DNA of 64,000 nucleotides from Cacajao melanocephalus (lineage: Eukaryota > Chordata > Mammalia > Primates > Pitheciidae), in the NCBI GenBank assembly GCA_963573385.1, contig CAUYLG010018046.1:1-64000 (forward strand), given 5' to 3'. This document shows, in pieces, positions 12,196-27,993 of this stretch. Position 1 is the stretch's first letter. The number at the start of each line of letters is the position of its first letter. A model generated the notes under the pieces. That model was given only the letters and a program-made list of their open reading frames with translations. It made no database searches and was not told where the DNA came from. The position numbers and the translations under genes are program-made.

Positions 12196-13016
12196 TGTAG
12201 TGTACCTAAGAACAGGAGATTATGAAAAACCGACATTCCCAGGCCTCTTCCCTCAGAGGTTCTGGCCTAGCCTAAGGGTGCTCTGGTGTGTATTTGTCAC
12301 AAGACCCGTAGGTACCTCTTATGCAGCTGGTGTACAGACTGCACTTCAGGAGGTGCTTCTGCTGAGCTCATCTTCTTTGGATGATAAATGCATCACTAGG
12401 AGTCCTGGACCTCCATGGCTTGCTCAGGATGTGTGTATGCAAAACGGTCTTACAACATCATCAGCTGAGCTCAAACTCTCCTGGCCACTTAGAGTCCAGC
12501 TGCCTTGGTGCCCACTCCTCTCTTGACTGTACGCAGACGGTTGGAAATGGATCCTAGGTCTCCAAGTCCTTGTAGCCTCCAGTAGGGATTCAAGGCCCTG
12601 TAGAGAGAACCCATTGGCTGTCCTGCATTGTGAGCTACTCTCCCCTCGAAGGAGAAGGAGCGTCTGCTCCCCCAGGTGGGATTCCTCCTCTTCTCATTTA
12701 CATCTGATTGTTCTACAATAACTGGATTGAGGTCCACACTCTCCACTATTAGAGTAAAAGCCTGGGCAAGGCATCAGATGGAGGGGTAGAGCACCCATGC
12801 AGGGCAAGGAATCAGGGCAGGGATGCAGAGAAGGGTAGACATTGGTCCTCCAGTGGAGGAATGGTTAGGAGACCCACTTTCATCACGTTGCCACCAGCTC
12901 ACACTCACTCTCCAGACCTCTACCCCTCCTCCCTTCGCTGTTGTTTCCTGCGCAATTTCCTGCCGAAATGTATCTATCACATCTGCATATAGATACATTT
13001 ATATCATACCTATTTT

Positions 13017-13190
13017 TAAACACAAGGTCTCGCTATGTTGTCCTAGATGGAGTGCAGGGGCTATTCACAGGCATGATTGTAGCTCACTCCAGCCTCCACC
13101 TCCTGGGCTTACGCAATCTTCCCACCTCAGCCTGCCAAGTAGTTGGGACCACAGGTATGTACCTCCATTCTCAGCTACCAGCTCCATATT
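13017..13190 (-). mobile_element. Alu-monomer-like fragment, antisense
   Basis: Degenerate antisense Alu/FLAM-like segment ('cacaaggtctcgctatgttg', 'cctccacctcctgggctt'). Confidence 0.75.
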
Positions 13191-13485
13191 TCTAAGGATT
13201 GTTTATATGTATATAATTTCTTTCATTTCCTACCTAAATCCCAAGCCAAATTTCTCTGAGGTTACAGTGGGACAAAAAGAAATGCTCAAGTGATGTCTCC
13301 AGGGCTTTGATTCTAAAGAGGAAAATTTAACTTCTTTCAGTTGACAGCTGAAATAGGACCGATTTATGCCTAATTTTCTCAAACACTGGACTTTTGAGAA
13401 AGAATTCACAGGATGACAGAAGTGACTATTAAGTGTCTCAGGAATTCATTTCTGTCTCTTTTTCCCTTTCTTTAATATTTAATTT

Positions 13486-13611
13486 TTTAAAATAGAGATG
13501 GTGTCTTGCTATGTTGTCCAGGATGGTCTTGAACTCCTGGGCTTAAGGGATCCTCCCACTTTGGCCCCCAAAGTGCTGGGATTGTAGGTGTGAACCACTG
13601 TGCCCAGCTCC
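13486..13611 (-). repeat. Alu-monomer (FRAM-like) relic, duplicate copy 1
   Basis: Antisense monomer 'agagatggtgtcttgctatg' to 'gaaccactgtgcccagc'. Shares unusual bases (tgtccaggatgg; cttaagggatcctccc) with 14121-14203, which points to local duplication. Confidence 0.75.
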
Positions 13612-14120
13612 AAGAATTCCTTTCTTGTGTGTGACTGAGCAGGAATGGGGAGGACTCGTGCCTGGGAACAGCCTGATTGCTGAGCTTTCATCTAACTGCT
13701 TGTCTCCTATCTGAGCATATATATGGAAAGAGAGGGAAAATCAAGTTTGGAAAAATTTCTGGGCACTTGTTTCTGAGGTGTTGGCAAGCAGGAAAGATAT
13801 TCAGGCATTGATAGACTTGCAGCAAGACATTGTTTTTGTTGAGATTACACAGAATGGAAAATTGAAAGGATGGGCATCTGGTTTCGAATCCAGTGTGTAC
13901 AAGCATGGATGCTGTCACTCCCATTTTCACAACAAGAAAATAGCTGAACAAACAAGATCAGCAACTCTTCTTAGGTCCTTCAGGGGGTCACAGGGGAAAC
14001 GGCCACCCCACAAACTGGACAGACTGGCAGGTACCAAGAATCACAAGCTAGCCTTGAGCAGAAGCCCCAGCTGAAGCCAGAAATGGGAAGAAATGTAACT
14101 GTAACAGGTTAATTTAATCT

Positions 14121-14203
14121 TTTTAAATAGAGATAGTGTCTTGCTATGTTGTCCAGGATGGTCTCCTGGGCTTAAGGGATCCTCCCCCTTTGGCCCCCAC
14201 TTT
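14121..14203 (-). repeat. Alu-monomer (FRAM-like) relic, duplicate copy 2, truncated
   Basis: Begins aatctttttaaatagagata and stops at tttggcccccac, lacking the 3' part seen in copy 1 and missing about 11 internal bases after 'ggatggtc'. About 635 bp from copy 1. Confidence 0.7.
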
Positions 14204-14549
14204 GTTCCAGGGTGCATGGCTGGTCAATATACCGAACACTGGGTTGCAGCAGAGGAATGGGTTTAATTGTAAGGCAGCTGAGTGAGGAGGTGGGAGGACA
14301 TCTCAAATCCAGCTCCCCAAGGAGTTTTGAGGCTAGGGATTTTAAGGAGTTTGGAAGAATAGTGGGCCAAGGTGTAGGAATGATTGATTGGTCAAAGAGT
14401 ACAGGGTGAAGTCATGGGATGGGGAGATGAAGATTTTAAGTAACTGTGATTAACATGCTAAGGCTTTACTGGAAAAAGGAGGGGAACAGGAGGACAGGTG
14501 AGTAATTTAATTAGAGAGGTGGAAACTACAAAAACAATCAAAAGCTCCA

Positions 14550-15085
14550 TCCATATTGCTGCAAAGGTATGATTTCATTCTTTTTTATGATTGCATAGTA
14601 TTCCATGATGTACAAGTAACATATTTCCTTTAGCCAATCCACCATTGATGGGCACCTAGGTTGATTCCATGTATTTGCTACTGTGAACAGAACAGTGATG
14701 AACGTTTGCATGTATGTGTCTTTTTGGTATAGTGATCTATTTTTCTTTGGGTATATGCCCAGAAATGGGATTGCTGGGTCAAATGGTAGCTCTGTTTTAA
14801 GTTCTTTGATAAATTTCTAAACTGCTTAATTCTTAGCAAATTAATGCAGGAACAGAAAACCAAATCCTGCATGTTCTCACTTATAAGTGAGAGCTAAACA
14901 TTGAGCACACATGGACATAAACATGGAACAATCAACACACCGATGACCGCTAGAGGGGGAGGCAGTGAGAGGGCATGGGTTGAAAAACCACCAGATAGTT
15001 ACTATGCTCACTATCTGAGTGCAATATACCCATGCAACAAACCTGCACATGTACACCGAGAATCTAAAAGTTTTTTTTTATAAAA
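14550..15085 (+). mobile_element. L1 insertion with 5' inversion (twin priming)
   Basis: 14550-14825 is L1 ORF2 3' region in antisense ('ttgatgggcacctaggttgatt', 'gggattgctgggtcaaatgg'). From about 14828 the sequence is L1 in sense ('ttaatgcaggaacagaaaac', 'ttctcacttataagtgagag') to the 3' end near 15080. The inverted piece and the direct piece are adjacent stretches of the same L1, as expected from twin priming. Short open frames across it are not genes. Confidence 0.82.
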
Positions 15086-15214
15086 AGAAATGGCAGAAGT
15101 AAAAAAAACCACTGTGAAAGAAATGAAGAATGCGTTTTTTGGGCCCATGGTCAGACTGAACATGGCCAAGGAAAGAACCAGTGGCTTGATGATGTGTCAA
15201 CAGACACTTCCCAT

Positions 15215-15457
15215 ACTGCAAAACAAAGATAAAACATAGACTTAAAAAAATGGAATGGAATATCCAAGAACTGTGAGGCAGTTATTAAAGGTATACATGT
15301 GGACAACAGAAACACTGGAAGGAAAAGAAAAAGAGAAAAATTTGAAGTACTAATGGCTGAGAATTTTCCAAAATTAATGACAGGCACCAAACCACCTATC
15401 CATGAAGCTCGCAGAACACCAGGCAGGACCAGTCCCCAAAAATCCACACCTAGGTAT
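15215..15457 (+). mobile_element. Old L1 (L1M-like) fragment, sense
   Basis: A-rich L1-like sequence with 'gagaattttccaaaattaatga' and 'catgaagctcgcagaacacc', cut by the LTR that starts at 15458. Confidence 0.55.
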
Positions 15458-15676
15458 TGTTGACAAAAAAAGTCAAACTCTGCAAAATATCTGAAGATAT
15501 TTATTCTTAGCCAAATATGAGTGACCATAGGCTGTGACGCAGCCCTCAGGAGGTCCTGAGAATATGTGCTCAAGGAGGCTGGCGTACAGCTTGGTTTTAT
15601 GTATTTTAGGAAGCCACGAGACATAAATCAAATTCATTTAAGAAATACATTGGTTTGCTTCAGAAAGGTGGGACAG
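15458..15676 (-). mobile_element. ERV1-type LTR fragment, antisense
   Basis: Starts tgttgac, followed by the antisense form of the same R/U5 block as the LTRs at 7213 and 19728 ('cctcaggaggtcctgagaa'). Truncated at the Alu head. Confidence 0.75.
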
Positions 15677-15744
15677 GGTCGGGTGTGGTGGCTCATACCT
15701 GTAATCCCAGCACTTTGGGAGGCCGAGGTAAGCAGACCACGAAG
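15677..15744 (+). mobile_element. Alu 5' fragment, sense
   Basis: Only the first ~68 bases of a sense Alu are present. It passes directly into ERV interior sequence with no tail, marking a deletion or recombination junction. Confidence 0.85.
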
Positions 15745-15894
15745 TCCTTGCCCCCCACTGTCATTCTGACCATGGGCTCTCTGGGGGCAATTGAGCCCAG
15801 TCCCCTTCAGTCCAGTGGCCCTTCCATTAGATTAAACAGAGCTCCTTCACTTTCGTCTGAAGCCTCGGGCTTAAGACCTCCGTTTTCCTGTCAA

Positions 15895-17410
15895 CTGGGA
15901 GCACTGGTCCTTTCAGTGTCCCACTTCCTTACAGTAAGCACACTGGCTATGCTGCAGGAGTGGGCGATTAGACTGGGCAGCCTTCCAGGAGCCCGCCTTT
16001 CCCTGACCTTTTGGGGGCGCTCCTCTCGTAGCGGCAGCTGTCAAGTCGGTGCTTCGTCAGGCTTGGTGCTCATTTTCTCTACGACTGTCTCTACGGCTTC
16101 CCGCGTCTCTTCACAAACACCTGGTTAGCTATTTCCAATAACTGTGAAGTATTCATGCCCACAAATCCTGCCTGCTTCTGTGGCTTTCTCCTAATGTCTT
16201 CTGCACACTGACTGACTAATGCCATATTTACCAGGCGCTGGTTTTCGGGGCTCTCAGGGTCAAAAGGAGTAGACATGAGATAGGCTTCACATAGCGTTTC
16301 ATAAAACTTTGCTGGGCTTTCCTTTTTCCCTTGAGTAACCTCAAAGACTTTATTGATGTTTGTAGCTTTCTGGGCTCCCTTTTTCAATCCTTCCAGTGAG
16401 GACTCTCTGTACCAGATTAGCCTTTGCGTGCCCTCTGGGGTGTTTGGATCCCACTGGGTAGCTGGTAGCTGGGCCCTGACATACTCTTGGGGGCTCTGGT
16501 AATCTGCTGGAACATGCTCCTCCAACCATTTGGAAGTGGCTTAGAGTAAGTACTCTCTGCCTTTTTTCAGTGTTAAAAAAGATACATAGCAGCTGGTGGC
16601 AGTCAACCCAAGTAGGGTTATGAGTCTGGACAATAGTTTGCAGTAGGTCAATGAGAGCTTGTAGGTTCTCGGTATAAGATGGGGTGTTATTTTTCCAGTT
16701 GATAAGATCAGCTGAGGTGAACAGTAGGTACGTGAAAACACGTCTTTTCACCATGTGGCCATCTTCATCCACTCCCATATACCTCTGCTCTCTTAAAGGC
16801 ATCTGCACCCCTGCATTGGATCGCAGATGGGCTGCTAGAGGGGCAGTTCCTCCTGGGAAGTGGGTGGCTATGGGAGGAGTCCCTCTGCATTCTTTCTTGT
16901 CTACCCTGGGTGGGTTAGGGGTGTGCAATTCTAGCAGGGGTACTGAAGTTTCAGGCCCAGGGGCAAGGACTCCTTCCTCCTGATAAGGGGGAGATATCTT
17001 TGGCAAAGGCTCTTCTGCTGTTGGATCTGTCAGGACCTTAGGAGTCTGCATCCCTTGGTGGGTAGAGGGGGTTTTTCCCTAGCTGCCTGCCCCTTTGCCA
17101 TCAGTATGGTTGCTGCCTGTCCTCTTAGCCACTGTGGAGGGTTTAGAACTAGCTGCAGCCATGAGTCTATATACGGAAATTGATCAGGGTGTCCTGGCTT
17201 GTATGTAACCTTATGCCATGCTTTGGAGACAAGAGACCTGTCTAGGCTTCCCTGTGAGGGCCAATCCACCCCAGACGCTGACCAGTCTATCTCACATAAG
17301 GTCTTCAGCTTTCCTGGTGTCATAGTCACTCCATAATCCCCACTAAATCTCTTCTTGAAATTTTTCAGCATGGTCCCCAGAGGAATAGGCTTGCTGTGAG
17401 TGTGACCCAT
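15895..17410 (-). pseudogene. gag: ERV gag pseudogene (matrix, PPY region, capsid, nucleocapsid)
   Basis: The start codon at 17408-17410 begins MG, so the myristoylation glycine is kept. A matrix-like segment follows, then a proline-rich region with a PPY late-domain-like motif near 16983-16991. Next come capsid N- and C-terminal parts with a major-homology-region-like QG...E...F pattern near 16295-16340, and a CCHC zinc knuckle at 15901-15942. Gammaretroviral Gag proteins have this order. The frame is broken: the matrix, PPY/capsid and capsid C-terminal blocks lie in three different frames, and a TGA at 15913-15915 falls inside the zinc knuckle. It cannot give a full Gag. Family not assigned beyond class I. 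Confidence 0.82.
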
Positions 17411-18186
17411 GATTTTTGCACAGAAAACAGTACTCACAGGCAGTAAAGAGAGTCTTACTCCACTCTCAGTTTCTCCTGCCCTGCATGGCACGACACACTC
17501 TGTTTCATTTTCACTTCAGGCCGGTAGGACAGTCTCCCTCTTGGCAGTGTTTCAGGCACTGCCTGAAGAGTTCAGCTGGCATTGGAGAGTTCGTTACTTC
17601 CCCCGACAATATCTAGATTTCGAGGGCACCTCCTTCTAGCCTTCTAGCCCTACGTGGATCGCTCCTAATCCCAGTTGGCCCCACAATTTGCTCAGAGCTT
17701 ATGGTCCCCTCTAATGGACCTGCCACTCCCACATTTCACAGCTAGTGAGTCCAATTGGACCCCTCCAATCACTCACACAGTCGTACACCTCCCACCACCC
17801 AAATTGAAACCAAAAGCAAGACTTCCAAGGTTAGTTACAGAAAGAAAGAGAGAGAGAGAGAGAAAGTGCCAAGTTCAGGAGTGCCAAATCAGGCCACGCT
17901 TCCACCTAAAGAAGGTGGGCAAGTTTCCCAGGACTGGTCCTACCGTGTTTCTATGGTCTGGACTGCCAGTGCCAGTTCCTTCCTGGTGTTCAGCCTCTGC
18001 GTGGATCCTCCGTGAGGGCCTGCCTTGCCCTGCTCTGACAAAGCATTCCACTGGGGCAAATGCCTATCTGGGAGCGCTCTCAGGACCCGTGTTGCCCAAG
18101 CGGGCCACAGTCCCCCACCAGGATGCTCTGCAAGGCAAGGCAAACTGCCTAAGAGGTTGTCTCGGTTGTCCACCAACTGCAATCAT

Positions 18187-18204
18187 TTCCTGGTCAGGGA
18201 ACCA
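18187..18204 (-). other. ERV primer binding site, tRNA-Glu-like
   Basis: On the minus strand this 18-mer begins TGGTTCCCTGACC. It matches the complement of the 3' end of tRNA-Glu(CTC), as I recall that tRNA, at 17 of 18 bases. It lies 5 bases inside the LTR end at 18210, the correct place for a PBS. Confidence 0.7.
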
Positions 18205-18209
18205 AGAAA

Positions 18210-18655
18210 TGTAGCAGGACACGCTACAGACAAAACCTCTCAGACACTAGGTTTGTGAAGGAAGTGCTTTTTATTCGGCTGGGAGTCTTGGCAGAGTCAT
18301 GTCTCAAGAACTGAGCTCCCCAACTAGAAAATCCTGGCCTCTTTTAAAGGCTCACAATCATAGAGGGTACATGTGAGAGGGTTGTGATCAATGAGGTAAG
18401 CGAGGGGTACGTGACTTAGGTGGGGTTCTAATAATAATTAAGCAAGAACAATGCCTTCCAGGGAAGATTCCTCCATACCATGCCTGCAATCTATAGATAG
18501 GATAGGAATAGGGTGGGGGTTTGGTCGTTAACCTTCAGGCCCGGCTAGTGGCACCGGTTCTGTCTCTTCCACTGACCTTGTGCTTCTGTTTTCAACTTTT
18601 ACTTCTCCTTTTGAAATGCAATGTAGAAGGCTAAAGGGAAGTGGTCTCAGCAGCT
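18210..18655 (-). mobile_element. 5' LTR of the gag-bearing ERV, antisense
   Basis: Begins with tgtagcag (the minus-strand LTR end CTGCTACA) next to the PBS. An AATAAA signal reads on the minus strand at 18270-18275 and a TTTAAA TATA-like box near 18353. The outer boundary near 18655 is a guess, since no partner LTR of this type remains. Confidence 0.6.
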
Positions 18656-18967
18656 TAAGAGGAAGGGGTCTCCTTCCTCAAAACCAAAACTGCTTTAAAA
18701 ATAAAGTCTCTTAAAAAATATAGGAGAGGACTCATAAGACTGCACAGAGTACACTCACATGTGGCTTGCTCTGAAGGCTCTGGAGCTGGCACAGCAGGGA
18801 AAAGAGGGTGATGAGAATTGGGCAGAGCCCTCCAGGTGAGCTCCCAGGGCCCTTTCTGATTTGCAGAGAACACATGCCTTCTCTGGACTGGGAAGCCCCA
18901 CCAGTGGTAGGAGGAATCTTGGTTTCAGGAGAGTTCCAAAAGTTTCCAGCAAAGTCTCTAATGCCCT

Positions 18968-19471
18968 TGTGAAAGGAAAATAAATCTCGGGAGTCCACAA
19001 TCACTAAGGCAAAGGCAAAAGTCAAACTCAGAACTGTGTCAGGCAAACCTGCCTCCCATTTTATTCCTAAATAAGATAGATACAAAGATAAAGCTACATG
19101 CCCCTCTCACAATTGGCCCATGAGGAAATTTTTCTGTGGGCCTCATAATCTTTGGCCTAAAACAGTTGTGTTGAATTTCACCCTGGCAATGTAAATTGGT
19201 AGCTTATCTTCGCAGTTGCAGGAACTCAAGGTTATCCCTCTGCTCACCTGAGACCTGGAAGCCCTCGCTTTGATGGTAAACCAAGGTACATCTTACACAT
19301 ATTGATTCATGTTTCATGTCTTTCTAAAATGTAAAACCAAACTGTACCCTGACCACCTTGGGCACATGTCATCAGGACCTCCTGAGGCTGTGTCATGAGC
19401 ATGTCCTTAACTTTGGCAAAATAAACTTTCTAAATTGATTAAGACCTGTCTCAGATACTTCTGGATTCACA
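18968..19471 (+). mobile_element. Solo LTR with 4-bp TSD, sense
   Basis: Begins tgtgaaagg, ends ttcaca and is flanked by ccct on both sides (18964-18967, 19472-19475). An AATAAA at about 19420 and 'ggcacatgtcatcaggacctc' mark R/U5. MER4-like by recognition. 18656-18967 holds no feature I can name. Confidence 0.8.
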
Positions 19472-19727
19472 CCCTTTTGTCACATAGCCAAGCCAGTCTG
19501 GCTAACCAGTTTTGCCAGGTGCAAGCCATCTGGTTAATAACCTGGCCCAGGTGCTGCCAGGCAAATTGTGAACTTTAAGCAGCATACAAATTACCAATTA
19601 GCTCACCTATCCTTTCTTGGTCAGGGGTCAGTGCAGACTTCCAGGTCTCCCCAGAGAGAAGTGCAGAGATGCCCCAGGGCAGCTGTAAAACACTTAAACA
19701 CTCTATACTTAGACATTCTTTGACTGC

Positions 19728-20601
19728 TGTTGATGAAAAAAGTCAAACTGTAAAGTATTTAAGGAAATTTATTCTGAGCCCTATGTGAGGACCATGTCTT
19801 ATGACACAACCACAGGCGATCCTGAGAACATGTGTCCAGTGTGATTGAGTTATAGCTTGGTTTCATATGTTTTATGGAGACATAAGACATTAGTTAATGC
19901 ATGTGGAGTATACATTGGTTTGGCCCAGAATGGCGGGACAACTCTAAGTGGGGGCTTACAGGTCATAGATGGATTCAAAGATTTTCTGATTGGCAGTTTG
20001 TTAGAAGAATTAAGTTATTATCTAAAGTCCTGGAGTCAATAGAGAGGAGTGTCTGGGTTAAGATAAGGAGTTGTGAGACCAAGGTTCTTATTATGCAGAT
20101 GAAGTCTCATGGGTGGCTGCCCCTAGAGATAATAGATGGCAAATGTTCATTTTCAGACCTTTAAAAGGTGCCAGAGTCTCTGGAAAAGACCTAATAAGGG
20201 AAGGAGATTCTCTGAATAATGCAAAATTTTCCCACAAGACACAACTGTGCAGGGCCATTCTAAAATATGTCAAAGAAAGATTTTTTTGGGAAAAATACTT
20301 TGATTCCATTCAGGACCTGCTGTCTGTCATGTGATGCTGGGGTCAGGGTGGATTTGGTATCTTATTGCTATGGGGAGTCTGTTCTGTCAGTCTTAAGATC
20401 TCTGTTTTAATGTTAATTCTGGTCAGTAGCACCTGAACTCCCCAGGGAGGAGGGTGTAATGAGCATGTCCAACCTCACCTTCCTGGCATGGCCCGAACCA
20501 GTTTTCCAGTTTTTCAGGTTTCTTTGGAAGTCCCTGGGCAGAAACAGCAGTCCATTCAGTCAGTTGGGGGGCTTAGATTTTTACTTTTGGTTTATATTAC
20601 A
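19728..20601 (-). mobile_element. ERV1-type LTR, antisense, near full length
   Basis: From tgttgatg to tattaca, about 870 bp, with the same antisense R/U5 block as 15458-15676. The remainder ('gttaagataaggagttgtgagacc', 'gcagggccattctaaaatatg') gives the U3. Ends approximate; no clear TSD found. Confidence 0.75.
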
Positions 20602-22412
<1,811 letters not shown>

Positions 22413-23391
22413 TGGGACACAAAACCCCCCATAAGAGCAGATTGAGATGCTGCTGTGGAAGATTCCTATCCTGAAGCTAATAGAGTAAGTGCAGTTGATT
22501 TCCATCTCATTCTCACAGCCTTTTATGAACATCACTGAAAAGGCTGGGCAAGACAAAACCTATGAAGAAGGAATATCTCCACGGCTGCACTTCACGTGGG
22601 ATGTGCTCTTCACACCCTTACACACAGCTTTCAAGTATTCAGCCTGTGGAGTTGGAGTTGGTACTGTGAGATCTGAGCTGATCTGTTCTGGGGGCATGGG
22701 CACTTAGTTGTTCTGCTAACCCTGAATGCAAGAACACCTGCTCTGATGTGTGCATCGTTTGTAGCAGGCATTGTCCTTAAATATCTGAGACATGTAACAA
22801 AGTATCATCTTATAGCAGGATGTTTCCTTGGGTCTTTGTGAATGACTACACTTGGTTCAGCCAAGAGGTTTATTTGGAAAGTGTCAACATGAGCTTTGTT
22901 TTTGGCAATTTGTTGGCTGGCTGGCCTTTGAAAATTCTCACATTCCTATGCAAAGATAGACACCGCAATATCTGATCCATTTGTGAAACTTAAGCCTAAG
23001 AACAACTATGAGCTGCTGAAAATTGCAACATCAGTAATCCCAGATTTTCAAATATACCAGTCTTAGGTGAAGCTGTGATGAGTAATAATTTTATTATGGC
23101 TAATGAGACCCACAAATTGACAGACATGCATCAGGCTTTTGTTCGGTTCCCTCTATTTTGGTTAAGATAGAATAAAAGGTTTCAGCAAATGAATTCTATA
23201 GCTGCCCTCCTTAATTACCAGAGCCTAATGTTGTAAGGTTTCATCTGAATATTGGACATTTGTACAATAGACTTTCATGGGGCAGCTGAGGTAGTGCCAT
23301 CTATGATCAGAAGAGGCAGCAGAGAGCCACATGAGTCACAACTCAGTGGGCTGGGTCTGCCCAAGAATCAATTAAGGCAAAAAAAGAACAC

Positions 23392-23413
23392 GGGGGGGGG
23401 CGGGGCGGGGGGG
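23392..23413 (+). repeat. G-run, potential G-quadruplex
   Basis: 22 bases, all G except two C, containing several GGGG blocks. Confidence 0.85.
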
Positions 23414-24285
23414 AGTTGATACCAGCTGAAATTGAGGGAGCTAAGAGTTGAAGCAGAGGCAAATGCGTGTTTATGGCAACAAGGTTGGAGTTAAACGGTC
23501 CTAAATTCCAGGGGGAATTATTGTGTCAGTAAGAGCTCGAATTTCCGGGGGAGAACCTAGTGAGCAAAACAAAAGCTAGCAGATTTGAGTAGGTTAGGGG
23601 AGTCAGGCCTGTTGCGGTGGGCCAAAGAGTTTTGCAAGGTTAGCCATACTGACACATTGCTGAGAGATGAAGTTTTTTATTTTAAAAATAACATTTATAG
23701 TTTATAATTACAAATATAAAATATATTTATTGTAGAAGATCGGAAACCAGAGAAAAGTATGCAGAAGACAATAAAATTCATCAATAATTGCACTAACCAG
23801 AGGTAATAATTTTGGTTATCTCTGGTCTGTTTGCATTGATTCTTAAAGTCCTATCTATTGTTTTCCATCAGTATCTATCTACCTAAACAAAATTGGGATT
23901 GTACATTTAGCCATATGCCACCAATATCATTCCCTGCCCATATAAATATATTTAAAACATTTTACAAACTGTGCAGTTTTCCATCATTTGGGTGTACCAC
24001 TAAGCATTCTGTATGCCTTGTCCAATCTTAAAGGGACTGGGGTCATCTTGGAACTTGGCACTGACTGATGTCAAACTTCATTATGCACCAGGCCAGGCAT
24101 CGTAAAATTAATAAATTCAAAGTTTTCAAAAACAGGGAAAAACAATCTTTGAGCCCAATGCCCTAATACATTTTCATTTTTATTTCCCACTGGTCTTTGT
24201 CCAAATGCATAAATAGTCTAACACAATTACAACCATAATGTACCTTTGCATCTTATTATATTGTAAACATTTATGATTAATGATT

Positions 24286-24590
<305 letters not shown>

Positions 24591-24685
24591 TTTTCATAAT
24601 TTTTAATGACTGGGTAATAGTCCTCTCAGTAGACATAATTATTTAATTTATCATTATCCTATTGTTACTTTTTTGAAATTATGAA

Positions 24686-24816
24686 TAATTTTGCAAGAAT
24701 ATCTTCATCATAATAGCTTTATCCTTCATTTGTCCTATTTCCTTAGATAAAGTCTCACCAGGGATTAATAGGGTCTGCTTAAACTCTAGCAGTACTGTAA
24801 ATATGAATTGCTTGCC
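24686..24816 (+). repeat. Inverted duplication, arm A
   Basis: Reverse complement of 25408-25543. From 'atagctttatccttcatt' to 'ttgcttgcc' I count about 7 mismatches over about 104 bases. Flanking bases look like old L1 3' sequence. Confidence 0.88.
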
Positions 24817-24871
24817 TTAGTTTCTGGAAGTGGATTTACATTCAGTTTGTTATTGAGTATCTTTTTAAAAA

Positions 24872-25172
24872 AACTCGTTTTTTTCAGAGACAGGGACTAT
24901 CTGTGTCACTCAGGCTGGAGTGCAATGGTGTGACCATAGCTCACTGCTGCCTCAAACTCCTGGGCTCATGTAATCCTTCTGCCTCAGCCTCCTGAATAGC
25001 TGGGGCTACAGGTGCATGTGACCTCACCCAGTTAATTCTTTTATTCTAATTTTTGTAGAGATGGGGTCCTGCTTTGTTGCCCAGGCTGGTCTTGGACTCC
25101 TGGCTTCAAGGGATCCTCTGGTTTCAGCCTCCCAAAATGCTGGGATTACAGGCATAAGCCACCATGCCTAGC
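24872..25172 (-). mobile_element. Alu, antisense, older
   Basis: 'cagagacagggactatctgtg' to 'cataagccaccatgcctagcc'. Lies in the spacer of the inverted duplication. Confidence 0.92.
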
Positions 25173-25379
25173 CTGTTATTGAGTGTTTTTAAAATTGAAC
25201 TTCACTCTTACTAATATAAAACATGTTGACTTTGATAGTAGCATAATTTAGACAAGAATTAAGCATATTTTCAATGAGACACTGCTTTATTTGTATAGAG
25301 GTATTTTTGAGTAAATGTTCCTTTTTTCCCTCTAACTCATCCACATGCAACTAGAAACTTGAGAGGATGAAGAAACATT

Positions 25380-25408
25380 CATAAAAACTAACAATGTTAG
25401 TTTTTATG
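25380..25408. repeat. Perfect 14-bp-arm hairpin
   Basis: cataaaaactaaca, one base, then tgttagtttttatg: perfect arms with a 1-nt centre. It abuts arm B of the inverted duplication. Confidence 0.9.
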
Positions 25409-25543
25409 GCAAGCAATTGATATTTACAATACTGCTAGAGTTTAAGCAGACCCTATTACCCCCTGGTGAGAGTTTATCTAAGGAAATAGTCCAAATGAAG
25501 GATAAAGCTATCGTCATAAAGATGTTCATTGCAAAAACAATTA
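25408..25543 (-). repeat. Inverted duplication, arm B
   Basis: Reverse complement of arm A at 24686-24816, separated by a spacer of about 590 bp. Confidence 0.88.
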
Positions 25544-25616
25544 GCTATGTTGATTAGCTACATACCTGGCAGAACCTCTTCACATTTGTGGATTTCAGTG
25601 GCTATGTGAGTTTTAA

Positions 25617-27993
<2,377 letters not shown>

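Larger units (their letters stand above)
15745..18209 (-). mobile_element. Endogenous retrovirus, internal 5' part, antisense
   Basis: On the minus strand, from high to low coordinates: primer binding site (18187-18204), leader, and a broken gag (17410 down to about 15895). pol and env are absent, and the interior ends abruptly at the Alu junction at 15745. Class I (gammaretrovirus-like) by gag layout. A (GA)n run sits at about 17839-17865 in the leader. Confidence 0.82.

Noticed and set aside
15151..15624. 157-codon minus-strand frame
   Set aside because: It crosses from L1-like sequence into an ERV LTR, so it is a chance fusion of repeats.
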